Below, piece after piece: positions 11,645 through 24,335 of a stretch of DNA of 64,000 nucleotides (its first letter is position 1; each line of letters opens with the position of its first letter). A model generated the notes under the pieces. The model worked only from the letters and a program-made list of their open reading frames with translations. It did no database searches and had not been told where the DNA came from. Location of the stretch: contig NC_051092.1 in the NCBI RefSeq assembly GCF_901709675.1, forward strand, positions 8,576,491-8,640,490. Reading direction: 5' to 3'. The stretch is from Syngnathus acus (taxonomy: Eukaryota > Chordata > Actinopteri > Syngnathiformes > Syngnathidae). A program made the translations under genes and the position numbers.

Positions 11645-12735
11645 TCCATTTGTTCTGCTTCGTTGCATGGTTCACACATGCTTGTGCAGGCTGCATGCTT
11701 TAGCGTGTCGTCAGACATACGGCCATGGATCAGACAGGCTTGTCCTGCTCTTTGCTCTGCGCTGCGTTCTGTGTTCCCATTTTAAATCTGCGAGATTAGC
11801 ACATGTGGGGAGCCTCGGCTTTAGTGGCTGTCGGCTCAGCTTGCCTTGGCAGGATGTCCTGTGATTGGGGGGAGCGCCGTCCTCATCCCCCTCAGTGCTG
11901 GCTGTCCTGCTCTACTTCATCCATTAACAAATAGATAGGTAGGCCATTGACCTTGACTTTGGTATAGTTTTCCTCATTGCACCACCCTTGCACATCTCAC
12001 AGTAGTGCTCCAGAATCCACCATAGGCCCTCTCTATAGACCATTAATCAAAGCAATCTGGTAATTGGAAGATTATTCTTATTTTGACCGATACTCATCGC
12101 ATTACTATTATGCGTAACTCCGAAAGATCAGCATAAAACTTGGAGTTGGTTCATTTGCCGGATGAGCTCAAAAGAGTATGGATTTTTGTACTGATGTATT
12201 ATATTTTAATTTGATTGTATTCTAGACTTAAAAGAGGTGGTCATTTGACTTTTCTTTTTTATTTTTTTAAATCAACTATGTGGAAAATTCATGACCACTT
12301 CATCAATTGATTGTCTTTCCATCCATCTCATTTCCCTGCTTAATCTCACATAGGGTCCCAGATGGGCTGGCTCCAATAATATGTGTCTGGGGCAAATGTA
12401 AATGATGGCATTTTGGCAGGATAGAAAAGTTGAACGCGGAATCAGAATATTCCCATTTGACTCAGAACTGTCAAGGCATATTGTCATCAGAGAGGAATGT
12501 TTGGATGGCACGTCCTGTCTGACCTATCTATGAGGGGAGTGCACTCGGAGGGGGGCCTTGATTCTCTAAAATCTTGATCCGATTTGATGTTTGATCTTAC
12601 AGTCACAATTTAATTTGATTCTCTGGTATATAATATTTTGTTTTCTGCATTGCATAATAATACAACATTTGTAATGAATAAACAGGTTATAAAGTAATCT
12701 TTTTTGCCCGGCCGGTCAAATAAAAATAATAAATA

Positions 12736-12890
12736 ATAAAAGTCCCAATGATCGTCACACACACATCTGGGTGTGGTGAAATTTGTCCTCTGCATTTAAC
12801 CCATCCCCGCGTGATTTTGATCCATCCCCTGGGCGAGAGGGGAGCAGTGAGCGGCAGCGGTGCCGCGCTCGGGAATCATTTGGTGATCAA
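12736..12890. mobile_element. dispersed teleost repeat with TCACACACACATCTGGGTGTGG motif, family not named
   Basis: The sequence GTGTGGTGAAATTTGTCCTC, then TGCATTTAACCCATCC, then GGGGAGCAGTGAGCGGCAGC and GGGAATCATTTGGTGATC matches a repeat often met in fish genomes. I recognise the pattern but cannot assign it to a named element. It is followed by a short ATCAA repeat at 12886-12911. Confidence 0.55.
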
Positions 12891-12911
12891 TCAAATCAAA
12901 TCAAATCAAAT
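12886..12911. repeat. (ATCAA)n short microsatellite
   Basis: About five near-perfect copies of a 5-bp unit at the end of the preceding dispersed repeat. Confidence 0.75.
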
Positions 12912-13013
12912 GCTGTAATGAACTGAGCCTACTGTCATAACTTACAAATTATTGAATTTTTTCCCTTACTGTTTTTGGGGATTTTATTTCTGGCCGTGTT
13001 GTAAATTAACTGT

Positions 13014-13077
13014 AGGTTTGTGAAGCCCTTTGAGACACTTGTGATTGAGAGCAATACACATAAACTTGACTTGATTT
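13014..13077 (+). mobile_element. LINE-type 3' tail fragment
   Basis: TTTGTGAAGCCCTTTGAGAC ... GCAATACACATAAACTTGACTTGATT resembles the short 3' end (CTTTGAGAC ... GCTATATAAATAAACTTGACTTG) of L2-like LINEs of fish. No reverse transcriptase frame is present, so it is a 5'-truncated copy. Confidence 0.5.
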
Positions 13078-13079
13078 AT

Positions 13080-14750
13080 AGGCTAAGTGCCCCCCTTTTA
13101 CCTTTTGAGTGCACTATCACTGTAATTTCAATCTTATCTATTTTCCTTACATTCTTTATGTGGTTTGAAATCACTGTTACCAATAGATCTGACTGAGTGA
13201 CCAAGCAACACAATGGACAAAAAGGGGCATTGCTGCAGCTTCATTCCTGATGGCTGCTTTTTTACTCTAGGCATAAAGCTGCTTATTCATGACAATGCTA
13301 GTGATGTACTTGTGTGTTTGTGTCTGTGCGCTCCAGCTTCCTCCTCCACATCAGTCTGATGATCCATAACAGTGCCAGAGAGGCATAAATCACAGGAGTT
13401 TTTAGCACATGAGATAGGCAGAGTGGACTCAGTGCAGCCTCAAAAGAGGAGGAGGTTTCTGAGTGTGACGGAAAAAAAAACAACAGCGCAGTAAAGCACC
13501 TCTCAGGGTCAGCGCCTCTATTATCATTCAAATCCAGGACACAGCATGGGTGTCTCTCCCTCTCTTTCCTTCTCTCTCTCTGTCTCTCACATTCACTACG
13601 CATTGTACAATGAGAACTCCCTGCATTCACACAGAGCAAAATGCGCCGTGCAGCTGTATTGTAGGAGAGGAATCCCAGTTATCCATTTGCCCAGAGCAAG
13701 GATGTGACGTCGTGATAGAGAAAATGCAGCCACAGCAGGAAGGGCTGCACAAATGTGACGCCTGAGGGTTAAGGACACTCGCCTCTTAATTAATTAATCA
13801 ACCAGGGGTCGCCCACACAGTTCCCCCTGATTCTCAGTTATTTATTGCAGACCATTTTATGCTTCTGACTTTGTGGGGACAATTTAGATAAGGCCCTTAT
13901 CTATTCCAGCATCCCCCAGTGCGCAGAGCAAGGTGCATAAAAGCACTGAAAGATGCACCTTGTGTGGAAGAATGTACAAAAGTCACTGACCGTCTCGAAA
14001 ACCTGAGCTACAACAGAGATTGTCACCGGGTTACCTGACCTGATAAATGTTCTTCTCAATGAATCCAAAAACATACACTGTAAAAAGCCCTCATGGAAGA
14101 GTGGGGAAACTACATTTTGTTCAGTTTGTGCATTTGTCCTTAAAGTGGACACGCTTATGTTGCTTTTTGGACCATGTCCTCAGTTTCACGCAAGTATACT
14201 CATATTGACTCTGTTGATAGCGTAGATAGGGACTTGTATGTAAGTCTATATTTGTCTTTTCTAGTGGCAGCATCTATTTTGATGTCTGTTGCCATAGCAA
14301 CATGGTCATGGCTGTGACTGTCCTTGAGCAAGTTTTTTTTTTTGTTAGCCTGCTTTGTTGCTGTCTTTAGTCCTACTTTGGTGTGTTACAGTTTGTTAAG
14401 TAGAAGCAAAGATGGACAGCCAGCAGTGGATATTTACATTGGTTTGTGACTGTTTAAACAAAACTGAAAACGTGCAGGTCAACGCGTGGCAGGGCATTAT
14501 TTATTGAGTGGCTTGTGTTTATAATGACGATTGCTATTTTTCCTTCGCATAACCCGTCTTCCAGTAGTGCTCCTTTCGAACACAAATTATTGTTTTTTTA
14601 TTTTTTATTTATGAGTATTATGTGATCCTTTCATCTGCTTTAGTTATGCGCTGATTGAATGAAAATGTTGTGATGATTAGCCACATTTTCCTGGAAAATG
14701 TCATTACTTCTAGAGTCAAATTAAATGATGTACATATACATTTAGCAGTG
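13080..14750. other. intronic, nothing recognised
   Basis: Unique sequence. A TC-rich run lies at 13551-13592. No exon, RNA gene or clear mobile element is seen. Confidence 0.55.
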
Positions 14751-15039
14751 TCCACCCATTCTCTAATTTCTGTACGCTTATCTTCAGCCTCTGATTTGGG
14801 GCGAGAGGCGGGGCACACCCTGAACTGTTCGCCAGCCAATCACAGGTTATACAGTAAATAAACAAACATTCACATTCACACATATCGACGATTTAAATTC
14901 TTTGGATTATTTAATTACCTAACCATGTATGTTTTTGGAAAACTCTTTAACTCCACATACGAAGGCCAAAGACCGGATTTGAGCCGATGCCTTCTGCTGT
15001 GTGAGACAGATGTACTAACCAATCATCCACCATGTCGCC
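14751..15039 (-). mobile_element. SINE, full length but diverged, minus strand
   Basis: In reverse it runs from the tail (TCCACCCATTCTCTAATTTC) through CACACCCTGAACTGTTCGCC and AGCCAATCACAGG. A centre deleted of the usual GTGGGAGGAAACC block follows, then the tRNA-derived head. In the head, ATTTGAGCCGATG is a decayed B box and ACCAATCATCCACCATG lies in the A-box part. The divergence suggests an old copy. Confidence 0.65.
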
Positions 15040-15940
15040 AATTTTTGTGTGGATTTTTCTTTTGTGCACTCACTCTAGGAAAAAACATTTCGAGTTAGCA
15101 CAATTAGTGAATGTAAAGTATACACAGTCATGCAACGTCCCTTGCATCCTACTTTCAAATCTCAGCCACAGTCCAGCACCGCTGCTAACGTTATCATCTT
15201 ATTTTTCGCTCTCTCTGTATCTTGCTATCCTTGGCGCTTTTTTTCCCTTTCATGTCTTATCACCCTCTTTCTTCTCGACCTTTGCTCCTCCTGCTCCCTC
15301 ATTTCCTCGTTTCATACCTAATGGATATTTCCCTGCACCCTCCAGACCTTACATTACTGTTCTGCTCAGGTAGGTCTCATTTCATGCGGAGGTGATTAGA
15401 TCTCACCGGAAGCAATTCAGCACTGATAAGCTGCAGTTTTTTGGATTCATACAACGCCGAAAGAATTAAATTCAAGCATTTCATATGCTTCTTGCAGAAT
15501 GCACCTGTTAATCATGGGACTGGTATCTCTTACTCACTTACACATATAAAGCAAACTTGAATCTAAAAAGCCTAGCCCGCACACAGTATACATTTAAGAT
15601 TTATCTTGGGGGAGGCTGTCTAATAACAAAGCAAACATGTGTAGTGTTCATCCCCTTATCCCACTGTTCTATCTTTCCTGCTGGGGTAAAGAGGCGAAAA
15701 CAAAACGTTTTTTTGAATAAATATTACAAATCTCACACATAACTATGTGCAAGCATGCGTACAAATGGGTTAATTTAATGTGAAGGCAGACTAATGGAAG
15801 AGGAAGATGCTGTGTTGTCTTTTAATAGGCCTGTGCTTGTAATGGCTTGGGAATACCAAATTGAATAGAATGTGTCATCATACTTCATGTTATAAGTCAC
15901 AGTCGTAAAAATAAGACGTATGCGCTCATATACTAATTCT
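15040..15940. other. intronic, nothing recognised
   Basis: Unique sequence. A 113-codon open frame at 15032-15373 overlaps the SINE end and happens to stop at a good donor-like CTCAG|GTAGGT at 15370. I see no acceptor or domain to support an exon. Confidence 0.5.
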
Positions 15941-16540
15941 AAAGCTTTCTACTTGGAATGAATTCAGACAAAACTGTTTTATGTGGTCCTGTATTTTGGA
16001 TTGTCTTACAATATGATCTATATTGTGATTCAAGTAGAATTGTGTTTCATTATTCTGAATCTGTTCTTGATAATCCGATACTGAGTCACATATGGAAATG
16101 CACACAGACCGGTTACACAGTAAAGGCTTATGAAGGTCTAATTCGTATTCAACAGGAGTATGCATCTCTCCAATAAAACATGATTCGATACATAGGATAA
16201 GACATAATTCAAGTACATGCTACATATTCAAGTTGAACAATTCAATACAGTTTGATTCAGTGGAACTGCAATCCGATTCACAATGGGATAGCTGTAGCCT
16301 TTGTGACGTTTCTTAATATGTAACCAGATATCCAAAGCCCAACCTATTTAAATTGATTAAATTCAAAGAAACAGCAAATGATCAGCATTGTATATACCAG
16401 GTGTGTATTGCTCATAAAGTAAAACGTTTCTCCAGACATGAGAATGTCTGGTGCAATACGACTGAAGGACGATACATTTTAAAATGTAAACATTTGATTC
16501 AGTTTGCTTCAATCAAAACGGATTCAAATTGGTTTTCTTT
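15940..16540. mobile_element. possible decayed DNA transposon rich in GATTCRATTC
   Basis: The interval has many short ATTCAA, GATTCGATAC, GATTCAGTGG and CGATTCAC-like words. Fish elements with GATTCGATTC-rich interiors look like this. I cannot define its ends. It may simply be AT-rich unique DNA. Confidence 0.3.
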
Positions 16541-17317
16541 ACACCCCTGTTATTTACTGTTACCACTACTGTTGCCCTTAAGACATTGTTAACTGGGCAT
16601 TGATGCAAACGGATTGATGCAAAGGATACACCGCAACCCTCTCCTCCTTTTCCATAGCATTTTTATGATCATACGTCAAATCCCTCCACTGAGAGATGAA
16701 AGAACACAGCATCATTTCTGATGTACTTAACGCTTCCATTTGTCCAAGAGAGGTACTTAATGTCCCTCTCATTTTGTTCGGCTTCAGGAAAATGTCCCCA
16801 CCTCATGCGCTGCTACCCTTTCAAGCTCTCTTTACTAAAGTGCTCTTCATTGGCAATTATACAACAGTATCTGTGTCACGTAGAAGTCACATGTATGAAG
16901 GCAAGAAGAAAGATGAGCTCATAGTGGCTCCCTCCTGGAGTCTGAGGGATGTGTCCATCCTTGGAAGTGATTCATTAGCCTGCCCCCAGGACGAGCGCCA
17001 GGCCCCTTGTGGTCCAGACAGACTCCATGCTTGACACAGTCCTCTTTTTGTTCTTCTCTCGTGTAATCCGTCACACAACAGGGTGAGAATGATGGAGTGC
17101 CCATGTGGCACAACCTCTGCCTGGACATATATAGAGGCAGTTTTACATCAAGTGGTGATGCAATGTAAACAACATGAATGATCGTCATTATAGAATAGCT
17201 TGAAGATAGTTTTTTTTTGTTGTTGGTGTCATTGAGTTGAATGTAGACTGTAGTGTAAGGAGCCGTGAGGTAGGAGATGCTGTTTGATCACAAATTTGGG
17301 TTTCCATTTTGTCATGA
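16541..17317. other. intronic, nothing recognised
   Basis: Unique sequence. A 112-codon frame at 16696-17034 has no recognisable domain. I see no RNA gene. Confidence 0.5.
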
Positions 17318-17628
17318 TTTGATTAAATTCCATCTCCAGTTGTTCTGTGTGGAGTTTGCATGTTCTCCCCGTACCCGCGTGGGTTTTCTCCGGGCACTCC
17401 GGTTTCCACCCACATTCCAAAGACATGCATGGTAGGCTTATTGACCACTCCAAATTGCCCCTAGGTGTGAGTGTGATTGGTTATTTGTCTAATGTGTGGC
17501 CTGCGATTGGCCGGAAACCAGTTCAGGGTGTCCCCTGCCTACTGTCCGAAGTCAGCTGGAATAGGCACCAGCGTCCCCGTGACCCTCGTGAGGAAAAGTG
17601 GTTCAGATAATGGATGGATAGATGGACA
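17318..17628 (+). mobile_element. SINE, nearly complete, DANA/mermaid type, plus strand
   Basis: A worn head (ATTAAATTCCATCTCCAG) is followed by the conserved GTGTGGAGTTTGCATGTTCT and GCGTGGGTTTTCTCCGGGCA, then CTCCGGTTTCCACCCACATT. The body has TGCGATTGGCCGGAAACCAG and GTTCAGGGTGTCCCCTGCC. It ends GTGGTTCAGATAATGGATGG with a short TGGA tail. This copy shows the family structure most clearly: tRNA-derived head, shared core, short simple-sequence tail. Confidence 0.9.
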
Positions 17629-17629
17629 T

Positions 17630-20600
17630 TGGTTAGTGATTGATACATATCTTTTAACAATACTTCAAATGTTAGCGTTCCCTAAGAAATAGCCCTTATG
17701 TGCCGGGAACTGTGGATGTGCAAACTCTTGCTGGTGGCCTGTGGCGGTTGCCTACGATCTTGTCCTGGTGCAAATGGCTCCTTGAGATGGTGTTTCTTCA
17801 CCCGGATGTTTCGTGCCCACCCTCAGCCACTTTTTTGGGTGACTACGGTATTATTTTCAACTAATATGTATGTGAGTGTGTGTTATGGGATCATTTTTAT
17901 CCTGAATGTGTGTGTGTGTACTACAGTTTGACTGACTGATTGATTGATTACCAGATTGACCTCTTAAGGCTTCAGTGATTGCGAGTGAAGCACCTACTGC
18001 CCATAGCAACCTTTTTCCTCTTTTTGAGTGTGTATACTGTTCACTTCCATGTGATTAAGCTCTGTGTACAAGAGGTAATAGGGTCAGTCTGGAGGTGCCT
18101 GTTGAGCAAATGACAGTGATTAAGATAGGAGTTGGTGGGCTCTGACCTTCTTCAGGTTTTCTTCCTTAAAACACTAGCCCCCCAAGACATGTGTAACCTT
18201 ATCACTGATGAGATGAGGAGAGTGTTGGAAGGTAAAACTAGCTGACTCACTCCACCTGGATTGATTCAGAAGCTCGTACAAGGACGAACCAACATTTACA
18301 AGTAATTTGATAGCCATTATCATTGCAGGGATTCGTGACTGGCTCCGTGTAGAATGTCTCAAGTCAAATGTCCCTGGAGTGATAACATTTTATACTCCAA
18401 CAAAATATGCAGGGAACATTATAATGGTAATGTGTGTTTTGCTTCTTCTTTGGCGTTATAGTTTCAAAAATACAGACCACCGTGATGCGTGATGCCATGC
18501 AATAAGTCCTGTACTCAGTTAGCGTCAATGTGTTTGGTTTGTGTTTTGTTTTTTCTTTGGCTTTTTTGTTTTCATTTTGCAGCACCTTGTCCAAAAAAAG
18601 AAATAACATCAATGAGCAGTATTAGGAAGAACTTACTGTATACCCGTTGGTGAACTCACCGGTAAGTATCCTGCTTAAACAAACATGCATTGCACGTGTA
18701 TTGAAAATTAATGCCCAGTGTTTTGGTCTGTACACTTGACTGGTTAACTTGTTTTTTTAAGACTGTTAAACAATTTATTGTGTGATGCACTCCTGAGATT
18801 GATATCACCATCACACCCATGTAATTTATGATTAAAGTTAAGAGCCAGTGTGATATAATAGTTGCAGCTTACAATTGACATTGATACAGCTCTTACAATT
18901 GGTACAACACATTTATTTTTTGGTATCCTGGTACATTTATTTTGTTACTCCCCAAGCCTACATATCTGGATACTTTTACTTGAACCTGATGTATTTACAA
19001 GAAGATGACCCAAACTTCAACCAGCCTCAAGTTTCACATAACAGCTTTAATATTTGATGTTAGATAAAATCCATGAACACTACCAGCTCATCACTCAGCA
19101 AATGTTATTCTCATCATCCAAATAACGACTGGCACTTCATTCATTCAGCCTGTAATGAAAATGAGGTTAATTAAAAGCTAAGCAACTTTAGTAATTGCAG
19201 TATTAACAGTTTTAAATAACTTTTAAATTGCCTCAATGGTTACAAATGTCTTATCAAATGCTTATTTGTATCTATGAATCACCTGGTTCTCTGCTTTAAA
19301 GGGGCTTCCTCGAATTTCCCAAGCTTGCCTTTATATGAGCTGAATCCCTATCTAAAATTCTGTCCTTTGGTGAGCCTTCTTAGGTGAGTGGCTCCTTATA
19401 ATGAGTTTTTATTAAAGTCATTCGTTATCAAAGAGACTTATTTTCTGCTCAACTTCTCCCCTTTTCGCCCGCTCCCCCCCTCGCATGCCCTGCCATGCCT
19501 TTCACTTTTACTTTTCTCCACACAGCTTCCAGTGTCACCCTTCTAATTGTCTTGTCTCCCGTCTCTGTATTCCTGCTGTCTCTTTCTAATAAGATCACCA
19601 CTGAGCATGCCTCCCTCTCTGGCTTTGCTCTTCACTATATCCTCACTAATTGCTTGAAGTTAATAAAATGAAGTACCCGTTCTTCAATTGCCTTACCCCG
19701 TTCTTGTTGCGTTTCTTCACCCTTCATTTCTCAGGCAACCTGTGTCTTATTAATAACTTGGTCCTCCTTGGACATGATGTCGGAACATTATTGCATGAGG
19801 TGCTCAAAAAGACCTTTCTTTCTCTTTGACTGCTAACTCTCCCTTTCACTTATAGTGATAAATTTGGCTGGACAGGTGTTTACAATTGTCAGGTATGACA
19901 TTCCAAAGTATTGGATTTGTTAAGGAACCGCTGACGTTTCAAAACCAAAAGAAATTATATTGTGTATTTTTGGATTGTCAGAAAGAAAATATTTTATTAT
20001 GGTCGATTGATTTATCCTTTGCAGCAATAATAATAATTTGATTTTAGTGCTATGCCTTGAATGTCATCATCCAGTAAAATGATGCTAAATATTAAATAAT
20101 GACTTATATCATGAATTTGTTAGAGACCACTTCTGACAGAGCCAATACAAGCTGGCTCATGGGCCACCATTCAGAAAGGCTTAATATCGGAACCTGTGCA
20201 TCTGTGAACTATTTGCAACCAGGTTGCACATAGCAGAGTTTCAAATGAGAGAGCAGGTGGGGCAACCAGGTGTCTCCCACTACTGAGAATGGCTGGAATT
20301 CAATTATTTTTCGGGTCATGCATTTAGCCTTCTGACTGTCACACTCATACGGGCGCGTATTGCCCAGTGTGGGCCACGTGAACTGCTTTTTGGCGGTTGC
20401 CGTTTTGTTGGTCTTTTTTTAAATGTCTCTGCCGTGTCTCTCTAAAACTCACCATGTTCCACCAAGTGTTTTTTCTTCAAATGTCATATTGAAGTCATTG
20501 TTTTGAAGCTTCTTAACATGCTTTCCTCATGAGGTGTTTGGCTGCGGGCTGCAAAGTACAAGTTACAAAACTCCGGATGAACTACAGATGAACTTGTCAA

Positions 20601-20695
20601 TATGCTAACGCACGCCGAGCGAACACAAGAAGTGGCCGAGCGAAGGGTAGAGACACGCACACACACACACATCACAACGACACGTGACACACTCT
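17630..20695. other. intronic, unique sequence with one candidate cassette exon
   Basis: No recognised repeat of any size. A 79-nt interval at 18583-18661 is bounded by strong splice signals and is listed separately. AT-rich stretches dominate 18800-19300. Confidence 0.5.
18583..18661 (+). other. candidate cryptic or poison cassette exon (79 nt)
   Basis: A long T-rich tract ends ...TTTTCATTTTGCAG at 18582, a near-ideal 3' splice site. The segment ends CTCACCG|GTAAGTATC at 18661, a near-ideal 5' splice site. Joined to exon 1 in its phase, it reads 23 codons and then TGA, ten bases before the donor. Inclusion would therefore truncate the kinase after the ATP loop. The other two phases also stop. 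Use in vivo is unproven. Confidence 0.3.
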
Positions 20696-20829
20696 GAGAA
20701 TCACTCATAGGTTCGGATGTCAAATTTGGTTCGTAAGTGGAGGCAAAAACAAATCTTGAGGTTCCGGTTTGTATTGCGAAATATTCATCAAGTCAAGTAA
20801 AGGCGTTCGTAGGTCGGGATTTCACTGTA
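20696..20829. mobile_element. DNA-transposon terminus-like fragment
   Basis: GGTTCGTAAGTGGAGGCAAA ... GAGGTTCCGGTTTGTATTGC ... GTTCGTAGGTCGGGATTTCA, then CTGTA, resembles the end of fish and vertebrate Tigger-like elements ('...GTTCGTAAGTCGAGGTTCCACTGTA'). Only one end is recognised. Confidence 0.45.
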
Positions 20830-20967
20830 TGTACACATATATATTGTCTGTGTGGTAAACTTTCCAAAAGGAACACTTAACAATGTAAGGTGCGATTATT
20901 TTCAGTCCAGCATACAAATGACAGCGCTTTTTAAAACTAACCCCACACAAACTTCTTCTCCTCCTGG

Positions 20968-21015
20968 TCACATCAAAAGTATTTTTCTAAATCACATCAC
21001 AAGTATTTTTCTAAA
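20968..21015. repeat. 24-bp tandem duplication
   Basis: TCACATCAAAAGTATTTTTC is followed 24 bases later by TCACATCACAAGTATTTTTC, one mismatch. Confidence 0.8.
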
Positions 21016-24000
21016 GAAGTAATGTGTCTCGGCTGATCACTGTAAATGTGCACGTCAGGCGCAAAATTTTAGACGTACCTCCCTCCCAAACTAAAACAAA
21101 GCTAACCCTTGTTAGGGTAAGGGCAGCCAGTGTGAGTACCAACGGGAAAAGAATAGCTGGATAGATAACGTCATAGAAAACGATTCAGGTTAGCTGCTGG
21201 GATTAAATCTCCCCATGGCTCGGACTAGCGAGATTACCAACTTGCAGAAAAATGCTAGAAGATTAGAAATACACATGTGATTGCACACATGCGGTGCCCT
21301 TACACGCACGCACCAACAATGCGGTCTTTTAGGGCTCACTACTGACCCCAGGCCCAGGGTGAAGCAGATGGCTGCTTTTTGAGTTATGTAAGCTAAATGA
21401 CAAAATCTTCTCTTGATACATGTGCAAACTGTTGTTATACTCTATGCATCTCTATAAATGATATCAATATTGATTACTAACAAGACTATTGAATTTACAG
21501 AATGGAGGTAGAATCCCATGTTGACAACATGGGTTTTAAAAATAGAACATGTGGTTGTGCTGCTAAAATTTGAAGTGCGGAAAGAAGACAAACGGATCGT
21601 CAAGAAGTGGGAGGGCAGCGGTATGGTGCCAGGGAGGACTAATGAATTGTCAGATAAGCATCTACGCACGTAGGCACACACAGTGACATCAGTCAGCCCT
21701 GTTGGCATGGTGACCCTCCCATCACCTTGTGTGGTCACCTTGACTTGTCCCAGTGCCCTAACATGGTTGTGTGTGCGTGTATGCGTGTGTGTATGTGATT
21801 GAGTAACTCTTGACAAGCTGAAATTAAGAGTCTCCTTATGGTAGGGGGCTATTACAGGGGCGAAATATATTTCACGGTGTTCGGTCTTCATACTGGTATT
21901 AACCACAACAAAATGTGCCTCTCGGTTGTTATGGGAAATAGTTAACTTATCACTGGTCATTTCACTTATATTGACCGTGATTCTCTGAGTTACTTTTTTT
22001 TAGCCTCTTCCTGCTCGTCGGACTCTTAACAGGTAGTGAGGCGAACAACGGCTTCAAATCTTCCACTCCTTCTCCCATAAAGTTGAAACGTAAGACAATA
22101 AAGGCAACTAATTATACTGTTAGCACAGGCTTCCATTAACCACTGAGTGACTGCAGTGATCAAATAGGTTTTAGTAATATGTCGATTTAAAATAAATATT
22201 TTAAGTCACGTGTTATACATCACATATTTTATATTTTGCATTCTGATGCCGTTTACTCAATAACTTTTTCTTTTCATTGGATTGCTTAAAAACTTCTCTG
22301 AGTCAAGTCTAAAATGTTTATGCACCTTCGATGAGACCATTCTGTAATCAGATTCAGTGGGGCATGGAAGAAAACATGAGCAGACTACTCTGACAAATGT
22401 ATCCAGCATTAATAAAATACATACGTATTATAAATAGAAGATCTATAATTCTGTCATAAATAAGTAAATAAAAAGTCATGTGGTATCTATTTGTAACAAT
22501 TCCATTACTTTATATGTAAAAATATATTCATTATATTGATTTATTTACATATAAAAAATGTGTATTGAACCGTGGGTCAGAAATTGACGTACAAATCGAA
22601 TCTCAACTTTGGTGCATGGTTACAGCCTTAATAGATACTTAGACATCCTCAAAGCTGTGCAGTCAGTGTTTGAGTTCCATTTCAATTTTCTTTCCAGCAT
22701 ACACCATCATCAGTCAGTGAATGACTAAATGTCTTAAAAGCACTTTGCGTAATTTGAAGATAGAAAAGCAATATTGTAGTCCAGTGTATTCTTTGCCTTA
22801 GAATCTGTACCACAGACTAGTGTTTTGTTGGTGTATTGTAACTGTGCATAGGGCATATTGATTGCAGGGCAATGTTTTTAATGAGAAACAATTGGTTGTG
22901 TAAGCATACTGTTGATTTCTAATCGACTGTTTTCTTATGTAGGATGTGATTGAGTTTTTGGTCACGTCAATGAGTTTATTATGCATTTTAAGGTCTGTAT
23001 TGAAAACGTAGCATTTTGTTGAATTTGAAAATGTTTTTTATTTCCATTTTGAGGTGCAGGAAGACACTCAGGATTACTGGGTTTGAGTTATTTAGTCTTT
23101 TGATATCAGTTTTTATTTGTAGACTCGTCCTAGTGATCGATCGCACAAGCACACCATCAGTTCTGACTGACTCATGGCCTTCCAAATATCAACACAGAAT
23201 TTATAACATACAGGCATCAAATGATGGATACTAAAGCATTTTCTTGATGTTCATAGTAGTGCTTGAATATAAACTAGTTAAACAAGTTAAACTAATCCAG
23301 GATGCGTGATGAAGTGTTAAGACTGCAGTCATATCAAGTGTGGTCTAGAACAAAGGGCCGAGCAGCAGGGAACCTGTAAAGACATTGTTGCAGCAAAGGT
23401 TACACTAAGGTTAGTTCCGACTACAGCTTGTCTGTGAGCGTTCTCCTGGGAAACAAGCATTCACCAGCTTTTGCCCCTCACTGTTACACTTGGGATGACG
23501 CTTGTCGGCCGTGAGTGTCTGCTTTGAGTTCATTTCTTATTTATGTATACACAACATGCATACCTAAGATGTAGTACCACCAGTGTGGGGATGGGGGGGG
23601 GGGGGGGGGTCGGTGTCATGGGCTCACACGACTTGATTAGGAATCTGAGGCAGTCAAGCAAAAGATGCGCATTTGAAGTAGGGGGGGGACATGCTCGAAC
23701 AGAAATGCACTCCGCTTTACACGTGCACACTCAGGAACAAAAGTGTGACAAATAGTGTAGCCTGCATTTCTTTTGGGCATTCATTATGGTCACTATAATG
23801 CAACCGAACCAATATTTTTTTCTTTATTTATATTTTTACTACAGTTCCTATGAGATTCGCGAACCCCTGACGTGACAGAGCCCCCATGGCTGGCAAGAAT
23901 CAGAACCATGGCACAATTTACCTTTCTAAATAGGCAGTGCTGCTTCACCTTTTTCTCTTTTTCTCTCTCGCCTCTGTCTCGCTTGCTCTCTCGCTTGGTC

Positions 24001-24068
24001 TCAATGATACCATTTGTGGTTGGGGCATGCTTCTGTTTTGGAGCAAAAATGGTTAATTTTGCCATTCT
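21016..24068. other. intronic, unique, AT-rich
   Basis: No exon recognised. The longest non-repeat open frame (minus strand, 21442-21960, 172 codons) crosses a TG-rich run and has no domain. A poly-G run is at 23593-23609. A SOX-type ACAAAGG word lies at 23351, too common to weigh. Confidence 0.5.
23593..23609. repeat. poly-G tract (17 G)
   Basis: A pure G run; likely length-variable. Confidence 0.85.
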
Positions 24069-24093
24069 AAAGCCTTTATATCACACTGAACAA

Positions 24094-24335
24094 TTTTCAA
24101 AGGCAGCGAATGTTGCGTTCTCGTCTAGGTGCATTCAAGGTCGCAAAAACTCGGCAAGCGGTCGCCAGACGTTCCCCTGTTCTTATGTTGCAAGGGAATT
24201 TTGAACATGTTCAAAACTTCCGTTTGACAAGGAAAAATCCCAAAATCTGTCGTCGAAGGTCTGGCATACATTTTGGATACATCTGCGACCTTGAACGAAC
24301 CTTGACGTGAATGGAACATTCGCGGCCTTTGAAAA
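24094..24335. mobile_element. foldback MITE, near-complete palindrome
   Basis: The first 52 bases (24094-24145) match the reverse complement of the last 52 (24284-24335) at 45 positions without a gap. The left end starts TTTTCAAAGGCAGCGAATGT and the right end, read in reverse, TTTTCAAAGGCCGCGAATGT. The middle is the perfect 18-bp palindrome TTTTGAACATGTTCAAAA (24199-24216). Both arms carry GCCAGAC further in. Weaker pairing extends outward to about 24069 and 24358 (CACTGA...GAACAATT on both sides). There is no transposase. The family is not identified. Confidence 0.75.

Larger units (their letters stand above)
7080..12735. other. intronic, mostly unique sequence
   Basis: No exon recognised. 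Small items inside are a triple CTTAGTCAGACC repeat (8421-8467), a TTTG-rich run (8751-8787), a poly-T run (10328-10344) and a poly-C run (11631-11644). At 7710-7756 there is a TAATCC homeodomain-type site followed by a GATTGATGACATGCATGCAT stretch; see findings. Otherwise I see nothing. Confidence 0.55.

Noticed and set aside
17347-17610. Frame beginning MWSLHVLPVPAWVFSGHSG
   Set aside because: It is the translated core of a SINE; the same peptide theme (WVFSGHSGF) appears at 27183-27470 and 63521-63620 because those are SINE copies too.
21442-21960. 172-codon minus-strand frame
   Set aside because: It crosses a TG-rich run, has no domain, and no splice or promoter support. At this window size chance frames of this length are expected.
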